The notes below the pieces were generated by a model that saw nothing but the letters and a program-made list of their open reading frames with translations, ran no database searches and was not told the DNA's origin. A stretch of DNA of 64,000 bases from positions 682,001-746,000 of the forward strand of contig JANCIK010000007.1 of assembly GCA_028532985.1 (NCBI GenBank), written 5' to 3'. Of this stretch, positions 33,461-44,841 are shown one piece after another. How positions within the stretch are numbered: position 1 is the stretch's first letter; every line of letters begins with the position of its first letter. The DNA is from Stropharia rugosoannulata. Its lineage: Eukaryota; Basidiomycota; Agaricomycetes; Agaricales; Strophariaceae. The position numbers and the translations under genes are program-made.

Positions 33461-34737
33461 GAAATTAAGTTATTGGTAGTGTTTTCAAAGTTGTCTTCCT
33501 AATGCAAGGAGTTGTCCATCAAAAGTCTATCAACGTTGGTCTATCATCGTGGACAAAGCGAGACAAAGCGTCGGCGAGGACAAATGACCAGCCCTAAACT
33601 CTAGCTCCGTATCTAATCACATGCCCAGATAATACAAATAAAGACATTTTATAACTTAAGAGGGTAATCCATCTCTGCAGTGAATACTCCCTTTCACACC
33701 CTTCCACGAATCTGAGAACATAGTTAGTGCCATGTTTCTGCAGAGTAGTACTCTAGCATCATCCCGTGACCGCGCTATGGGTTGTTTTGGACCGGATACA
33801 CTGCCTAAAACAGATATAGGGTTACCGTATTAGGATGATGGTGTGCTGACGACGACTGCACACGGACTCGGGACAAATAAACATGGTCAATCTTATGAGG
33901 AAAATATAAACCATGTGCATGAACCTTGCTCTTTCTTCTACCAGCGCTCATTGTTTTCTTCTCCCACCGTGGACATCGTGGAAACCCCTGGGTAGATATG
34001 ATGGCTCTGAATCTCATTCACGACCATTGCGCTATGTCACAACAGGCCCCCGACGGCCTCTAAAGTCCTAGGGCCTTACTGTTGGTCTGCTACACCTACC
34101 ATATAGTAATAGTATCTTAAGACCAACACGTCCCCCAGTATGTCTGAGTCCGAAACCAGTTGACGGCAGTTCTGATTTATCATACATAATACTGTCTTTA
34201 GAGCTTGTTAATTCATATATAGATCTGTCTGCTACTTCACCTCCGCATATATGCACATAGCTGAATTGTATCTCATTTAGTAAGATTGTAGGCTCGCCTA
34301 TGTCCTCTAGGTAGTTGCTCAACTATACATGTCAGAATCTGTTTTGCGCACCCTTTTATGACTGTAAATAACTTTCACTGTCGTATACTTATTTCTATGA
34401 AATTATGCATAGACTAATCACCCATTCACTTTTTTGAACACTCACACATATACTCGGTCCACAGTTTGGAAACATACTCTTCACTGAGAGCATACTTAAA
34501 CCCGACCTCAATTTGGAATGCTATGCGTTGGTCCTATTTATGGAATTTCGATTCGGCGTTTTCCGAGTTGCCACAGGAGCGGCGTCAATCATTTCTGACT
34601 TGTTTCTCACCACAAACTTCCAGATCTACTATGTATGTCAACTGGTACGCGACTGTATTTCCAGCTTGTGGCATTTACTTATGTTGAAAAGTCACTACAG
34701 TACATAAAGCCATCTTCATATTGGGCAGGTTTCAACC
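33461..34737. other. Divergent intergenic region
   Basis: 1.3 kb of AT-rich DNA between the methyltransferase and F-box starts. Two overlapping plus-strand ORFs at 34466-34707 run just upstream of the F-box ATG and look like leader sequence, not a separate gene. Confidence 0.45.
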
Positions 34738-36071
34738 ATGCGATTGCCTCCCGAGCTTTGCGAAGCCATTCTGGATCAAATCCCCGAAGACGACTGGGTC
34801 ACACTCCACAACTGCTCACTTGTCTGTCATTTCTTTGCGGTTCGCTCTCAGAGGAATTTGTTTAGAAGGATATCTCTTGGTCGGCCAGTGAAGGCAATCC
34901 AGTCTAACGTCTTATCTCTGCGGCAGCCCAGTCGCCGCTTTTTGTCACTGATCAGCGGCTCACCTCATCTCATTCCGTATGTCGAAGAGATTGAAATAAC
35001 TGACAGCGCTCACCTTAATTTCTATCGAGAAGAGCTCTCGTGGATAAGACAAGATACAACACTGCCTGCCATACTGTTCCGCCTGGAGAACGTGCAGCGG
35101 ATGGGCATAATAGGAAACGCGACCGGGAATAGGCTCAACTTCCGGGCCTGGTCCGATGACCTGAAGCACACTATACAGATGAAATTCCAATCACCTCTGC
35201 TCACCAAGATTTCGCTGAGCTTTGTGCGCAATGTCCCAGTTTCCGTCCTTGTCCAGGCACCCGCCCTTGAGTCGTTGTATCTTCTCAAGTCTGTATTTAT
35301 TGTGGATGCGCCGCTCTCACCCGCCCGGCGCTTCATTAAGCCCAAATTGAAGACTCTGGAGATTGTAACAACAACCTATCATGAGTGGACGTCGTTCTAT
35401 CCCTGGATAGCAGACACGGACAATAGTTTGGATCTGAGTAACTTGCATGCTTTGGCCCTACATATAGACTCATCACTTAGCCCCATGGAAGACAGCACAC
35501 CATTCGTCAACGCAATAGCTTGGATTGTCCGCCAATGTTCCCAAACGCTCAGACATCTCCGGCTGTTCTACTCCCCAGAAGGTATGCGCCGCAGTGATTC
35601 TTTGCCGATAGCCTGACATCTCGTCCAGCATCCTCCTCTCTTATGGCACCTCTGGCGTTTTTGGATTTACAGACAATGCCAAACCTATGCTCACTGTACC
35701 TTCATGGTGCGATCTGGACCGACTTAGTGCCGCACGAGCCACCCGACCGTCTATCCTGGCTTCTCGCTGTGCTCCGCCCGCTCTTCTCAAATACAGCCGC
35801 GTTTCATCCAGCTTTAAAGCATATCACTCTGCTCTGCACCGTCGAGCAAGAGAATGCAGGCGCAGATGTCAGCGAGGCGGCATGGTCTGGCTTTGTTCAA
35901 GTCGTCGAACGCCTTGCGGAGCATGTGGACATTGACGTACTTGTCTCGTTGTTTGAGCCGTGGGTACCGGCGACGCGGGCCATCGTGGAAGAGCGCCTGC
36001 GCGGGCTATGCGAGCGCGGGATTGCGCAGGTGCGCCAGGTGTTGGATGGCGAAGTGGATGTGTTTGAGTAG
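34738..36071 (+). CDS. F-box-like protein
   Basis: Two exons, 34738-35581 and 35629-36071, 428 residues. The N-terminus reads LPPELCEAILDQIPEDDW then LHNCSLVCHFFAVRSQRNLFRRI, the pattern of the short F-box found in very large Agaricomycete families. The rest is leucine-rich with ordered alternation (for example LYLLKSVFIVDAPL, LRHLRLFYSPE), consistent with irregular LRR-like substrate-binding repeats. F-box proteins link substrates to SCF ubiquitin ligases through Skp1. No partner is encoded nearby and the substrate cannot be guessed. ATG 34738 directly precedes the F-box. Confidence 0.82.
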
Positions 36072-36194
36072 GTGAGTTGATCTAGGGTTAGACTAGGTAT
36101 CACTCCGCGTTGATACAAACGTTATGACATGAATCAAAGGACACATTAAAATAGCGCAATTATGTAGAAGAGTACGTAGCTGGATCGCGTTCCC

Positions 36195-38448
36195 TCAGAC
36201 GTCTTGACCTACAACAGCTCCCCAGACTACAATGCGTATCTCCTGCTCGAGCGAAGGCATCCGGTCGTCATCTCGAAATACCACTCCGCAGCTCTCCAGT
36301 CCTAGAATATCCCACATTTCGTTCCGTATATGTTTACGCTACTGGGATAACACGCGTCCTATGTAAGTGCCTCTCATACGGGACCTTAAGAAAGCCTAGT
36401 GACCACAGACCTTCCTCTTAGTAGCACGAATGAAGGGATATGCGTTCCTGAGAGTTTTGACATCAATCGCAACGTGTACATCAGACTCTTGCAATGTTGT
36501 CGAAGGAGCCAGGTCCGAGGTTGGAGGTGAGGGAAGGCGGTGAACTATGGCCTCGATGTCTTCTACCTTCGGTGGCATGCTAACTACATGCTTGTAGTCC
36601 AAACTCGGATCGGAAGATATTCCTCTCATCCTGTCATTACTCATGGGCGATGGATACGTAAGGGTGCCGACGTGTGGTTTTTTGTTTTCATCATTGTCAA
36701 CATCCCGCAACAATATGCTGTTCCCAACTACATGGTGGGCCGGCTTGATTCCACCTTCTACCGCATCCAAATTGGCAGGCTGCCTCGTGGGTGCCAAGGG
36801 TGCTGGGGGAGGCGGCAGATATGTGTGCACCCGTCTGCCATTAGTTATGTTCGTTTCCTTCGCCGCGGAGCGTATAACAGAGCCAGAAGACACAGCGCCT
36901 CTTACGGTGAACGAAGTTGTAAACTTCGGGGCTGCCAGTGGGACCCTAGGCAGAAAAATAATGGAACTATCAGCATTTGCCAACTACCGTCCATGAAAAA
37001 TTATAACTCGATTTTCTTTCTCTTGCACGGAGGGAGGGTATTCCAATCTTCGTCAGCATCGTTTAATGAGGAGGTGTATGCGTCGCGAGGGGCACTGCGC
37101 TTTTTTTGAGGGTCCAGTCCTGAAAAGGGAGCTGCGTGTCGTGTAAAGGAGGAGATCGGGCGGAGGGCAGGCCGTGTTTCTTTTAACGGGGTCGCTTCAC
37201 GATACCTCACAGCTACGTTGGATTCGGCTGTAGGTGACCCCACACTATCGGGCAAGTCAATTTTATTAATAGGCTCAGCATCTGCCTGGCACGATACAGC
37301 AAACCAGTCATCGCAGGTGTCTTCATATTTCAGCAAACTCGGTGCAGTTGAATTCGGTAGACTATCAGCAATACTTGAGTTAATTAGCGGGGTACATGGA
37401 TGGGGGCGCGTGAACGTCCTAGGTTTTATGTGCTGTGAAAAATTCATCTTGGAGGGTCTTTTTGGATGATTAGCTCGCTTAGGCGCAAAGGGAATGTTAA
37501 ACGAAGCATGCGGCCTGATAGGAGAGGAAAAATAAGAAGCAGGTGTATGACTGATTATTTTCTCGATATCAACGGCGGAACGATGCGAAGGTGAACTTGC
37601 AGCTGGAGACGAAAAAGATATCACTGGCTTTCTTCTAGGCGAGTCTGCAACAGACTCGGGCACTGAGTCGAGTTCACAGACACCTGCATGTAAACGAGAG
37701 CAAAAGACAGGAATTGAGCATTTGTTAGCGTAGCAGCTAGATAGATATCAAGCAAGAGACCTGGATTATCGTGCATAAAATAAGTTCCAGTAGCTATATG
37801 CACCTCCAGCAAGTTACGAGGTGAGTTTGTAGCTTCGTTGAGTGACGAAGTCGATGAGTCCTGTTTCTGAGCATTTATCGAGCTATACAAGCCAATATTC
37901 GACAGCGAGGTTGAGCCAGATACTATATTCTGAACAGGATGGTTTATCCGTTGAGCGGAGCGTTGTAAATCACTAGAATTTGACGCCTTTAGTGCGTCCG
38001 ATGTCGTCTTAGACGAAAAAGATTGAGGAGAGACTCGTTGAGGTAAGGAAAGCATCGCCTTCCTCTTCTGTGTCTCAAAACTTTCAAAAAGAGTTGTCTG
38101 CCCTGTCTTTGCTCTGAGTGCTTCCTGCTGACGACGTGGATTGTTCAGTGGTTGAGCCTGAGCAGTCTTCTTAGCATCCGCCTGAGCATTATTAGAACGG
38201 TACGCCGCGTTCATCTTCGCGATGCTAAACGGGTTAGGCTCGTATTTCACATTCTCTTCACGAGTCGACAAATCGAGCTCGCGCAATAGCTTTACCTCGG
38301 CAGAGACGGGAGGTTGTTTTGTTTGACCGCCTGAGTCTGAGCCTTCGGAGTCGCTGTCGCCATAGGAAAGGGGAGTCCGAAAGTCAAATGACCAGACCGG
38401 GTCTTCTGGCTTCTTCGCCGCCTTTCTTTTGGGATTAAGTGTTGTCAT
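36195..38448 (-). CDS. Unidentified nuclear-looking protein with a possible PCNA-interaction motif
   Basis: Probable exons 38448-37761, 37683-37029, 36966-36411 and 36338-36195 (680 residues). The exon 2 end is ambiguous: a donor at 37007 instead of 37028 gives 687 residues, same frame, and retains a basic CKRKK segment. Most of the protein is low-complexity, rich in Ser, Pro, Lys and Arg. Residues 117-124 read QTTLFESF, close to a PIP box but with Ser at the first aromatic place. The last exon is different: compact and hydrophobic-acidic (RNEMWDILGLESCGVVF, IRIVVWGAVVGQDV), the likeliest folded part. I recognise no family. A broken copy of its 5' end lies at 55595-55926. It starts 472 bp from the divergent esterase gene. 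Confidence 0.7.
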
Positions 38449-38920
38449 ATGTGGTGGCAAGTATCAAGTAAGTATAAGGACCAACCAAGGACCAACGACG
38501 ACTCCAAGTGGGGACAGGGCTACGCGTGTCGGAGGTCCAATCGGACTTTCTGGAGTCGTGCAAACAGCGCCACCGCGTTTTGCTCATTGTTATTGCATTG
38601 TTACTCTTATGATTTATCTAAAAACCTCAGAGTCTACCATTTACTTGCATTGGAGCGTCGAATATGCTATACACAGCGCCTCTACGATTCAATGAGTGGT
38701 GCCCGGGTCAGCACTACCGAGCAGCGGGCCGCTTCTACAAAATTCCCTAACAGAAGCGGTTCTTTTCGAAGTTCGAACTCCTCTGCGCACTGTCTTGTGA
38801 TAGGCTCCACGTTTCTCTTCAGACGAAAACAAAAAAACAAAAGTGGTATGGACTTGAGATTTGCAGTATATATTAAGCTTCTGTTCATCGGTGGAAGCGC
38901 TGGTGAAAATCTCTGCCACC
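38449..38920. promoter_or_regulatory. Bidirectional promoter, duplicated elsewhere
   Basis: 472 bp between the divergent starts of the PIP-motif gene and esterase 1. A related, diverged version occurs at 55113-55594: for example AACAGAAG...GGTTCTTTTCGAAGTTCG at about 38749 is matched on the minus strand near 55255. The CE1 start has the good context GCCACCATGG. Confidence 0.6.
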
Positions 38921-41249
38921 ATGGCACCTTGCATCTTCCTAACAATTTTAGTCGTCCTTGCATCCACGACCTCTACCTTTGCTGCTTTGACCTCGAATCT
39001 TGGTCCAGTAGTTGACCTTGGCTATGCCGCTTTTGCAGGAAACTCATCTTCTCCTACTGGCGTTGAAAATGGATCTGTCACATTTTTCGGCAACATCCCA
39101 TATGCTCAACCCCCTGTTGGGAACTTACGCTTCAGAGCCCCTCAGCCGTTGAACGAAAAAACTGTTGCCAAAACCGTATCAGATGCCCGAGCCTGGGGTC
39201 CACCCTGCATACAACGTCCTGCTGAAGTTGGAATAGGATCCGAGGGTAGGCGAACCTCACGGCTCAATGCCTAATAATCTGCTGACGAACTTGTTTTACT
39301 AGACTGTTTAACACTAAATGTCTGGAAGCCAACAAACGCAACGGCTGACTCTAAGCTTCCTGTAGTTATTTACATACATGTGAGAATGAATGGCTATACC
39401 CCGCTAATTTGGTTCTAACTGCCTGGAATACACAGGGCGGCGGTTTTTATGCTGGGGTGGGTATTACCACAACTAGTAAAGCCAACGCACCTGACGCTGT
39501 GTTTTCTAGACACCGCAAGGATTTCCGCTGTATGATTGGGTGGCTCAGCACCCCGGAGGAATTGTAGGCGTTTCGGTTACATATCGACTAGGTATCTTTG
39601 GATTCCTGGGAGGTTCGGAGGTTGCCAAAGACGGTGATCTGAATGCTGGCCTCCTTGATCAAAGGGCAGCCTTAGAATGGGTCCAGCGTCATGTATCTGC
39701 TTTCGGAGGCGATCCTGATAATGTCACGATCGACGGTGAAAGCGCCGGAGGTGCTTCCGTCATGATGCAGGTCGTAGCCTATGGAGGTTGGTGATCAAGC
39801 CTGAGTCGTGCAGTAATGATAACCATTTTCGTAGGTTCTAGACCATCACCTTTTAAGAGAGCAATCGCTCAGTCAATCGGATATGGGCCTACCGCAACCG
39901 CGAATGAAACAGAAATTAACTTCAGTGAGCCTCCTCATTAATGCATACATTTGTGTCTCAACATGCTCTCTACAGATAACGCGGCAAGCTATGCCGGTTG
40001 CTCTTCTACTGAAGGGTCCGTTATGGATTGTTTGAGGAAAGCCGCAGTCGGTAAGATCGGGAAAATGTTCAGATGAAAACCTGTCTCACGAAATAAATCA
40101 GGTGAACTAGTCAGCGCGACAAACAGAAGCCCCAACGGTGCTTTCGCTCCCATTGTTGACGGACCGAATGGAATCATGCCAGACCTTCCATCTCGGCTTA
40201 TCACGCAAGGCAGATTCAACCCCATAGAGTTTATTGGAGGACATTGTACTGGGGATGGCAACACTTTTGCTGGTGGCAACCCCTCCCAGTTTACTACAGA
40301 GGAAGAGATCCGCACACGGGTATTCTCGAGGTGGCCACGCGTTGTGAGTGTAACCCAATTATCTTCTGTTATGACAATGTTCAAGAAAAATGACAGACGA
40401 ATGATACCATTACTCAAGCCTTGACACTCTACCCAGCCCCAGGAACACCAGGCAGTGAATTTACCACTGAATACGAACGGGCTACAGCTATTGCTGGAGA
40501 TGTTGTCTTCACGTGCATGTATGCGCCGTAAAGCTTATACACGTAAAGTTCTAACTTATTTATTGAAGGGATATATACTTCGCGGAGAAGAGTCATCAAA
40601 GGAACGTCGAGAACGTTTTCGCGTTTGCGTCAGTTGTTCATTGATTCTTTGAAATGATTAGCTGCTCTGACAGCTGTCCGCTTCTAGTTGGAATGCACCA
40701 GACGCGGTTTTATACAACGCGAATCCATATCTTGGAGCTATGCATACTTCTGACATCTATTACCTTTTCGATGGTTAGTCCTTGAGCACAACTTGATCAT
40801 ATATAAAGTTTGCGGTACTGATGTTACCCATTACAGGGACCAAGTAAGCTGGCTGCCTATTTTCGTAATTCCCAACTTATTAGGTGTTCAGTACATTCAA
40901 CAACGCGGGTAACACCTTCACCCCCTTCAATAGCGTGCGCATCTTTCAATGTCCATTATGAACCATGAACTCACCAATATTATATTTCGAGCAGACCGAA
41001 GAAGTTCTTGCCACGGAAGCCATTGCTTACTGGACATCGTTTGCGAGCAGCGGTAATCCCTCGGCAGAACGTAAATCAACATCGGTTGCTTGGAACGCAT
41101 TTGCAGAAGGAAACGTGCGCTCGTACTTGGAGCTGACTCGGGGAGGAACTGTTACCACGAACTCAACGATGCGGAACGTTACTGACGCTCAGATTCAGCG
41201 CTGCCAGTTCTGGATGACTGATCCAGTCGTTGCGCAAACTGGTATTTGA
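38921..41249 (+). CDS. Secreted type-B carboxylesterase/lipase 1
   Basis: Thirteen exons: 38921-39245, 39303-39379, 39436-39456, 39510-39786, 39835-39924, 39976-40050, 40102-40343, 40397-40518, 40569-40628, 40688-40773, 40837-40843, 40892-40934 and 40992-41249; 560 residues. A signal peptide (FLTILVVLASTTSTFAAL) is followed by the type-B esterase plan: FFGNIPYAQPPVGNLRF, DCLTLNVWKP, the oxyanion HGGGFYAG, nucleophile elbow [12 protein letters not shown] and catalytic His in LGAMHTSDIYYLF. It should hydrolyse ester bonds outside the cell (lipids, sterol esters or xenobiotics; not resolvable). Exon 3 is 21 nt and exon 11 only 7 nt (GGACCAA); both are kept in the second copy. Divergent partner of the PIP-motif gene; left arm of the inverted duplication. 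Confidence 0.93.
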
Positions 41250-41362
41250 ATGAATGTGGTGAATATCTCGAAAGTAACCACCTTGCAAAATATCAAAGCC
41301 TACCGGCCTTTTGATGATTTCATGTTCCGTGATGGTACACTTCATACAAGGTGTTTTTATAT

Positions 41363-42716
41363 TTATGGCCAGTAAACACGCATGATTTTTCGGCCAACAC
41401 CCGTTTTCCGTTCGAGGACGGTTTCGACCCGGCCTTTGCGCTCGCCCACTGCTTTCAGGAAGTCCGAGACGCCTCCTCCAACACCGAAGTATAGGACCTT
41501 AGCGGCAATTAAACACAAGTAATTGTGTCTTTCAGTTGTCGACTCTTCGTTAAGATGCATTGATGACACAAGTGTCTCAAGGGTCGAAGCTGGCTTTTCA
41601 GTGCACGCCGACTCTATGAGAGAAATCAGCGGCGCGACGCTCTCTGTTCTATAGATGGTTTCCGAAGTGAAGAGAATGTGGTATCCTAAGTTTCCTGAAG
41701 TCTCAAGAGGATTGAACGTGTCCCACGATCCACAGAAGAATCGAAGAATGATATCAAGTGACTGAAGCGATGCTAGAAATGCACCCTTGAGCTCTGGCGT
41801 TATCTGAAGCTCATCAGGCTCGCACGGATCGATCGACGGGGCGGTGTCAGTGTCGTTGGTGGTATATCGGTAAGGATCGGCGTGGATGGTGGAATCTGAG
41901 TTATCACTGCTTAAGACGGTTGTGTGGTACGAAGTAACCGATGACTTACACCATGTAAGTAACATGTTAGGGAGAGTCATAAGTTGCAAGACTGATTCGT
42001 TATAGTCTTGAAGGTGGATTTCAGTCTTCTTGGCAGCCTTCTCATTCGGGTCCAGCTTTTCGAGAATTTCACGCAAGGCGTACATTGAGGGAACACCTGT
42101 GCCACAACCAACCTGAAAATGCAAAGGTTGGGCGAGAAACATTTATATGAAGCCAGTATGAGCTTACATCGAGAATTCGCGTGCCCGTGAAGTTGTCATG
42201 TTTGTTTTCATCCTTCAGACCGTCAAGATAATCGACAAGATCCAGACTGCACTCCCATGTTTTCAGTCCTCCTTCGTATACTCCCGGAACTAAATCGGAC
42301 GGCGCGTCCAGAAACTCAAGCGCTTGCCGTTCACCTTGATTTTGAGACTTGTTCACATCTGCGCCTTTTTGTTCTGATTCGTCGGGAGCATCGCCAGCGC
42401 CCTGTGCAATAAGCTGGAAGCGCGCATCAAAGAGGTCCCGGCGCACGAGTGTCGTCGCTTTGCGTGAGGATGACAGCGGTACATGCAAAGGCGAGTACGA
42501 TATGACATGTGGCAGTGAGTCCAACTACAACCGTTATCAGGGCGGTGTCGGCTGGCGGCTAAAGAGATCACGAACGAGCTGCTGGAGTGACAGTTCAGAG
42601 AATGGTTGCAACGCCGGCCCAGCCTCTGAGGTCGCTGGAGCAGGCTCAGTGGGCTTCAATTCGGCGATTCCTTCGACGCCCTCGGCATCGTCTATATCAA
42701 AGTCAAATTTGAACAT
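41363..42716 (-). CDS. HPM1: Histidine protein methyltransferase, METTL18/Hpm1 type
   Basis: Three exons, 42716-42576, 42524-42168 and 42112-41363, 415 residues. Family marks: FSELSLQQLLDSLPHVISYSPL near the N-terminus, GGLKTWECSLDLVDYL, the SAM motif RILDVGCGTGVPSMYAL and HLQDYNESVLQLMTLPN, followed late by HILFTSETIYRTES. Yeast Hpm1 and human METTL18 methylate a histidine of ribosomal protein Rpl3. The GTTCGT donor after LQQL is required, since the unspliced frame stops within 15 codons. An acidic, Thr/Asp-rich insert (about 200-225) lies after strand 3 of the fold. It sits immediately beyond esterase 1, tail to tail. Confident of the family. Confidence 0.9.
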
Positions 42717-42974
42717 GGCAGGAGAGCGTTGTGGATGCGATCAGTCGAGCGTCGCAGCGGCTCTGAGCTGGCTGCAAAGAAGGATATAAAAATATTTCGC
42801 ACGTGGGCAGAGCGACTCCCGCGATGAGTCACATGCGATCTTAAAGGCGTAACGGCAGCGGCAACTCCTTCTGGCGACCTTCTTCAACATAAGGGCGGCC
42901 TTTGTCTGCGTCCCTGTACCTTCGGTTATATAAGAGCGCGTTCCTCTTCGACCTGTCTGTCCCACATACTACAT

Positions 42975-44266
42975 ATGCGCGTCCTATCCGTTTTGACAAC
43001 TGCGACTCTGCTCGGATGTTCTTACCTTCCCGAGGTCACTGCCTGGGGCGCTGCCGGTATGACGCTTAGCAGTACCTCATCGGTTTTCGTCCTCTAATCC
43101 TCTTCGCTAGGCCATGAAATCGTGGCAACTATAGCACAAATGTACCTGCATCCCAGCGTGCTGCCCACTCTATGTGACATTCTTGACCTGCCACACAAAC
43201 AATGTAATCTGGCGTCCGCGTCGACTTGGGCCGACCGGTACAAGTACCGAATGCGCTGGTCAGCAGCTTTGCACTATGTTGGTGCTCTGGACGACTACCC
43301 TTCCAGAAAATGTGCCTTCCCGGGCGCTCAAGGATGGGCTGGCAGCCAAGGCATCAATGTTCTGGACGGTATTCAGAACACTACAAACATTCTTCAAGAC
43401 TGGGTGAACGAGGAAGCCTCCAATGATGCCGCTAGTGAAGCGCTGAAGTTTCTTATCCATTTTGTTGGTGATTTACACCAGCCACTTCATCTCACGGGTC
43501 GGGACCGAGGTGGCAACTCCGTCAAGGTCAGATTTGGACGGAGGCAGACAAGTGAGAAATAATACGTTTCATCCAAGTCCTTTTCTTACTGTTGCCAGAT
43601 TTACATTCGCTCTGGGATGGCTTCCTCATTGCCAAAGCTGTCCGAACGGTTCCAAGGAATTATTCCCACCCACTACCATACCCAAAGATTGAGAAGAACT
43701 TGAGGGGAACTATCTACGACTCCTATATCAGGCGGATCATGTGGGAAGGCCTTTTGCATCCCTGGGCGGATGATGCCCCAGAATGGTTGAGCTGTGCAAA
43801 CCCAACTGAGGAATCCAATCCAGTTGCAGCTTCGGGCCTGTTGTCTACGTGGCAAGCTGCATACAGCTTGACTAACAAGGCCGTTCAATCTTTCTTCCGC
43901 GGCGGAGTGGAGATAATCCCCGACGGTCCTGTCGTATGCCCGCACTACTGGGCTGCACCTCTGCACAAGCTGAACTGCGAAATCGTATGGCCCAAGGAGT
44001 TGGACGAGCCTCCGTACAACGTGCGATTCGACTCTGACGAGCACTATCATGATCACGACCATTCAAGCGACGAAGAGGAAGACAATGTCGACGTCGATGG
44101 TGCTGCGCTTCTTGAGTTGGACACGCCCGAATACTCTGGAGTTATTGAAAAGCAGATGTTAATCGAACGGCTCCTTGCCCAAGGCGGCATCCGTCTTGCT
44201 GGATTGCTTAACTATATATTTGCGAAGGAAGGCAAGGAGCTCGGCCCGTTTGTCATGAATATATGA
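42975..44266 (+). CDS. Secreted S1/P1-type nuclease
   Basis: Three exons, 42975-43056, 43111-43551 and 43599-44266, 396 residues. A signal peptide (LTTATLLGCSYLPEVTA) is followed by WGAAGHEIVATIAQ, whose N-terminal Trp and His are zinc ligands in mature P1 nuclease. Further ligands lie in WADRYKYR, SAALHYVG, FLIHFVGDLHQPLH, and TNLHSLWD. The enzyme degrades single-stranded nucleic acids to 5'-nucleotides outside the cell or in vacuoles. After the nuclease core there is an unusual insert near residues 330-355, HYHDHDHSSDEEEDNVDVDG, rich in His then Asp/Glu, and a C-terminal tail of about 45 residues. The neighbouring METTL18 gene reads away, leaving 258 bp for both promoters. Confidence 0.94.
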
Positions 44267-44841
44267 TCAACGTGCCGTATCTACATATTCGATCTATCTG
44301 ACTTGAGCAGAGGCAGTTGTAAAGTCTTAGAGATACCTGTACTAACCATGTATTGTGTATGTAAATTAGCGGACAGTTGTATAGATACCATCATCAAATG
44401 TTACAATTAAAGCCAATGAGTATAGTCAATTAAAGACAAGGTTTAATTGAAATTGAAGCTGAAGCTGAAGTGTTAAGTTATAGTTACGCCATTCTCCCAC
44501 GATTAGCAATTCATAATCTTCTTGTAATCCTTGCAGGGTCCTTTGTGGTCCCTTTGTGATTCTTTTTTATAATCGTTAAGTTTGACCGGCCGTATTATTT
44601 CATTTCTGCGTACAGCGATCATGCCGCGCGAATGCTGTGTTCGCGGAAGCTTCGGGCATAGTTTGTCATGTCCTAATCGTGCCACTTTCCAAGTTGCACT
44701 ATTCCTGGTGTTTTTGAACTGCAGCAATGCTGTTCTGCTAGCCGTGGTCCGCAGCAAGGTCAAGGCTTGTCAAATCTCCGAAAACCCTAAAAGCCAGGTC
44801 CGAGAAAGACCAGACAGACCCACCCAGCTTCGACCGAAGCT
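44267..44841. other. Intergenic region
   Basis: 575 bp between the nuclease stop and the hydrolase start, with a small GAAGCT repeat near 44453-44470. A 93-residue ORF at 44582-44863 overlaps the hydrolase start in another frame and is not supported. Confidence 0.5.

Larger units (their letters stand above)
38070..41300. repeat. Left arm of a large inverted duplication
   Basis: This segment (5' third of the gene at 36195-38448, the shared promoter, and the whole esterase 1) matches 52745-55926 in reverse orientation. Homology is visible by eye in coding, intron and promoter sequence. The left end lies near the FESF codons at about 38070; the right end runs some 50 bp past the esterase stop. 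Confidence 0.85.

Noticed and set aside
36981..37003. Apparent end of one gene and start of a second at about 37 kb
   Set aside because: The second ORF has no ATG at its start (TTG). A short intron with acceptor at 36967 joins both parts in one frame, so I treat them as one gene.
36540..37109. 189-residue plus-strand ORF
   Set aside because: Antisense to the PIP-motif gene and without any family resemblance.
38449..39015. 188-residue plus-strand ORF across the esterase promoter
   Set aside because: Crosses the promoter and runs out of frame into esterase exon 1; the diverged second copy of this region does not keep the frame.
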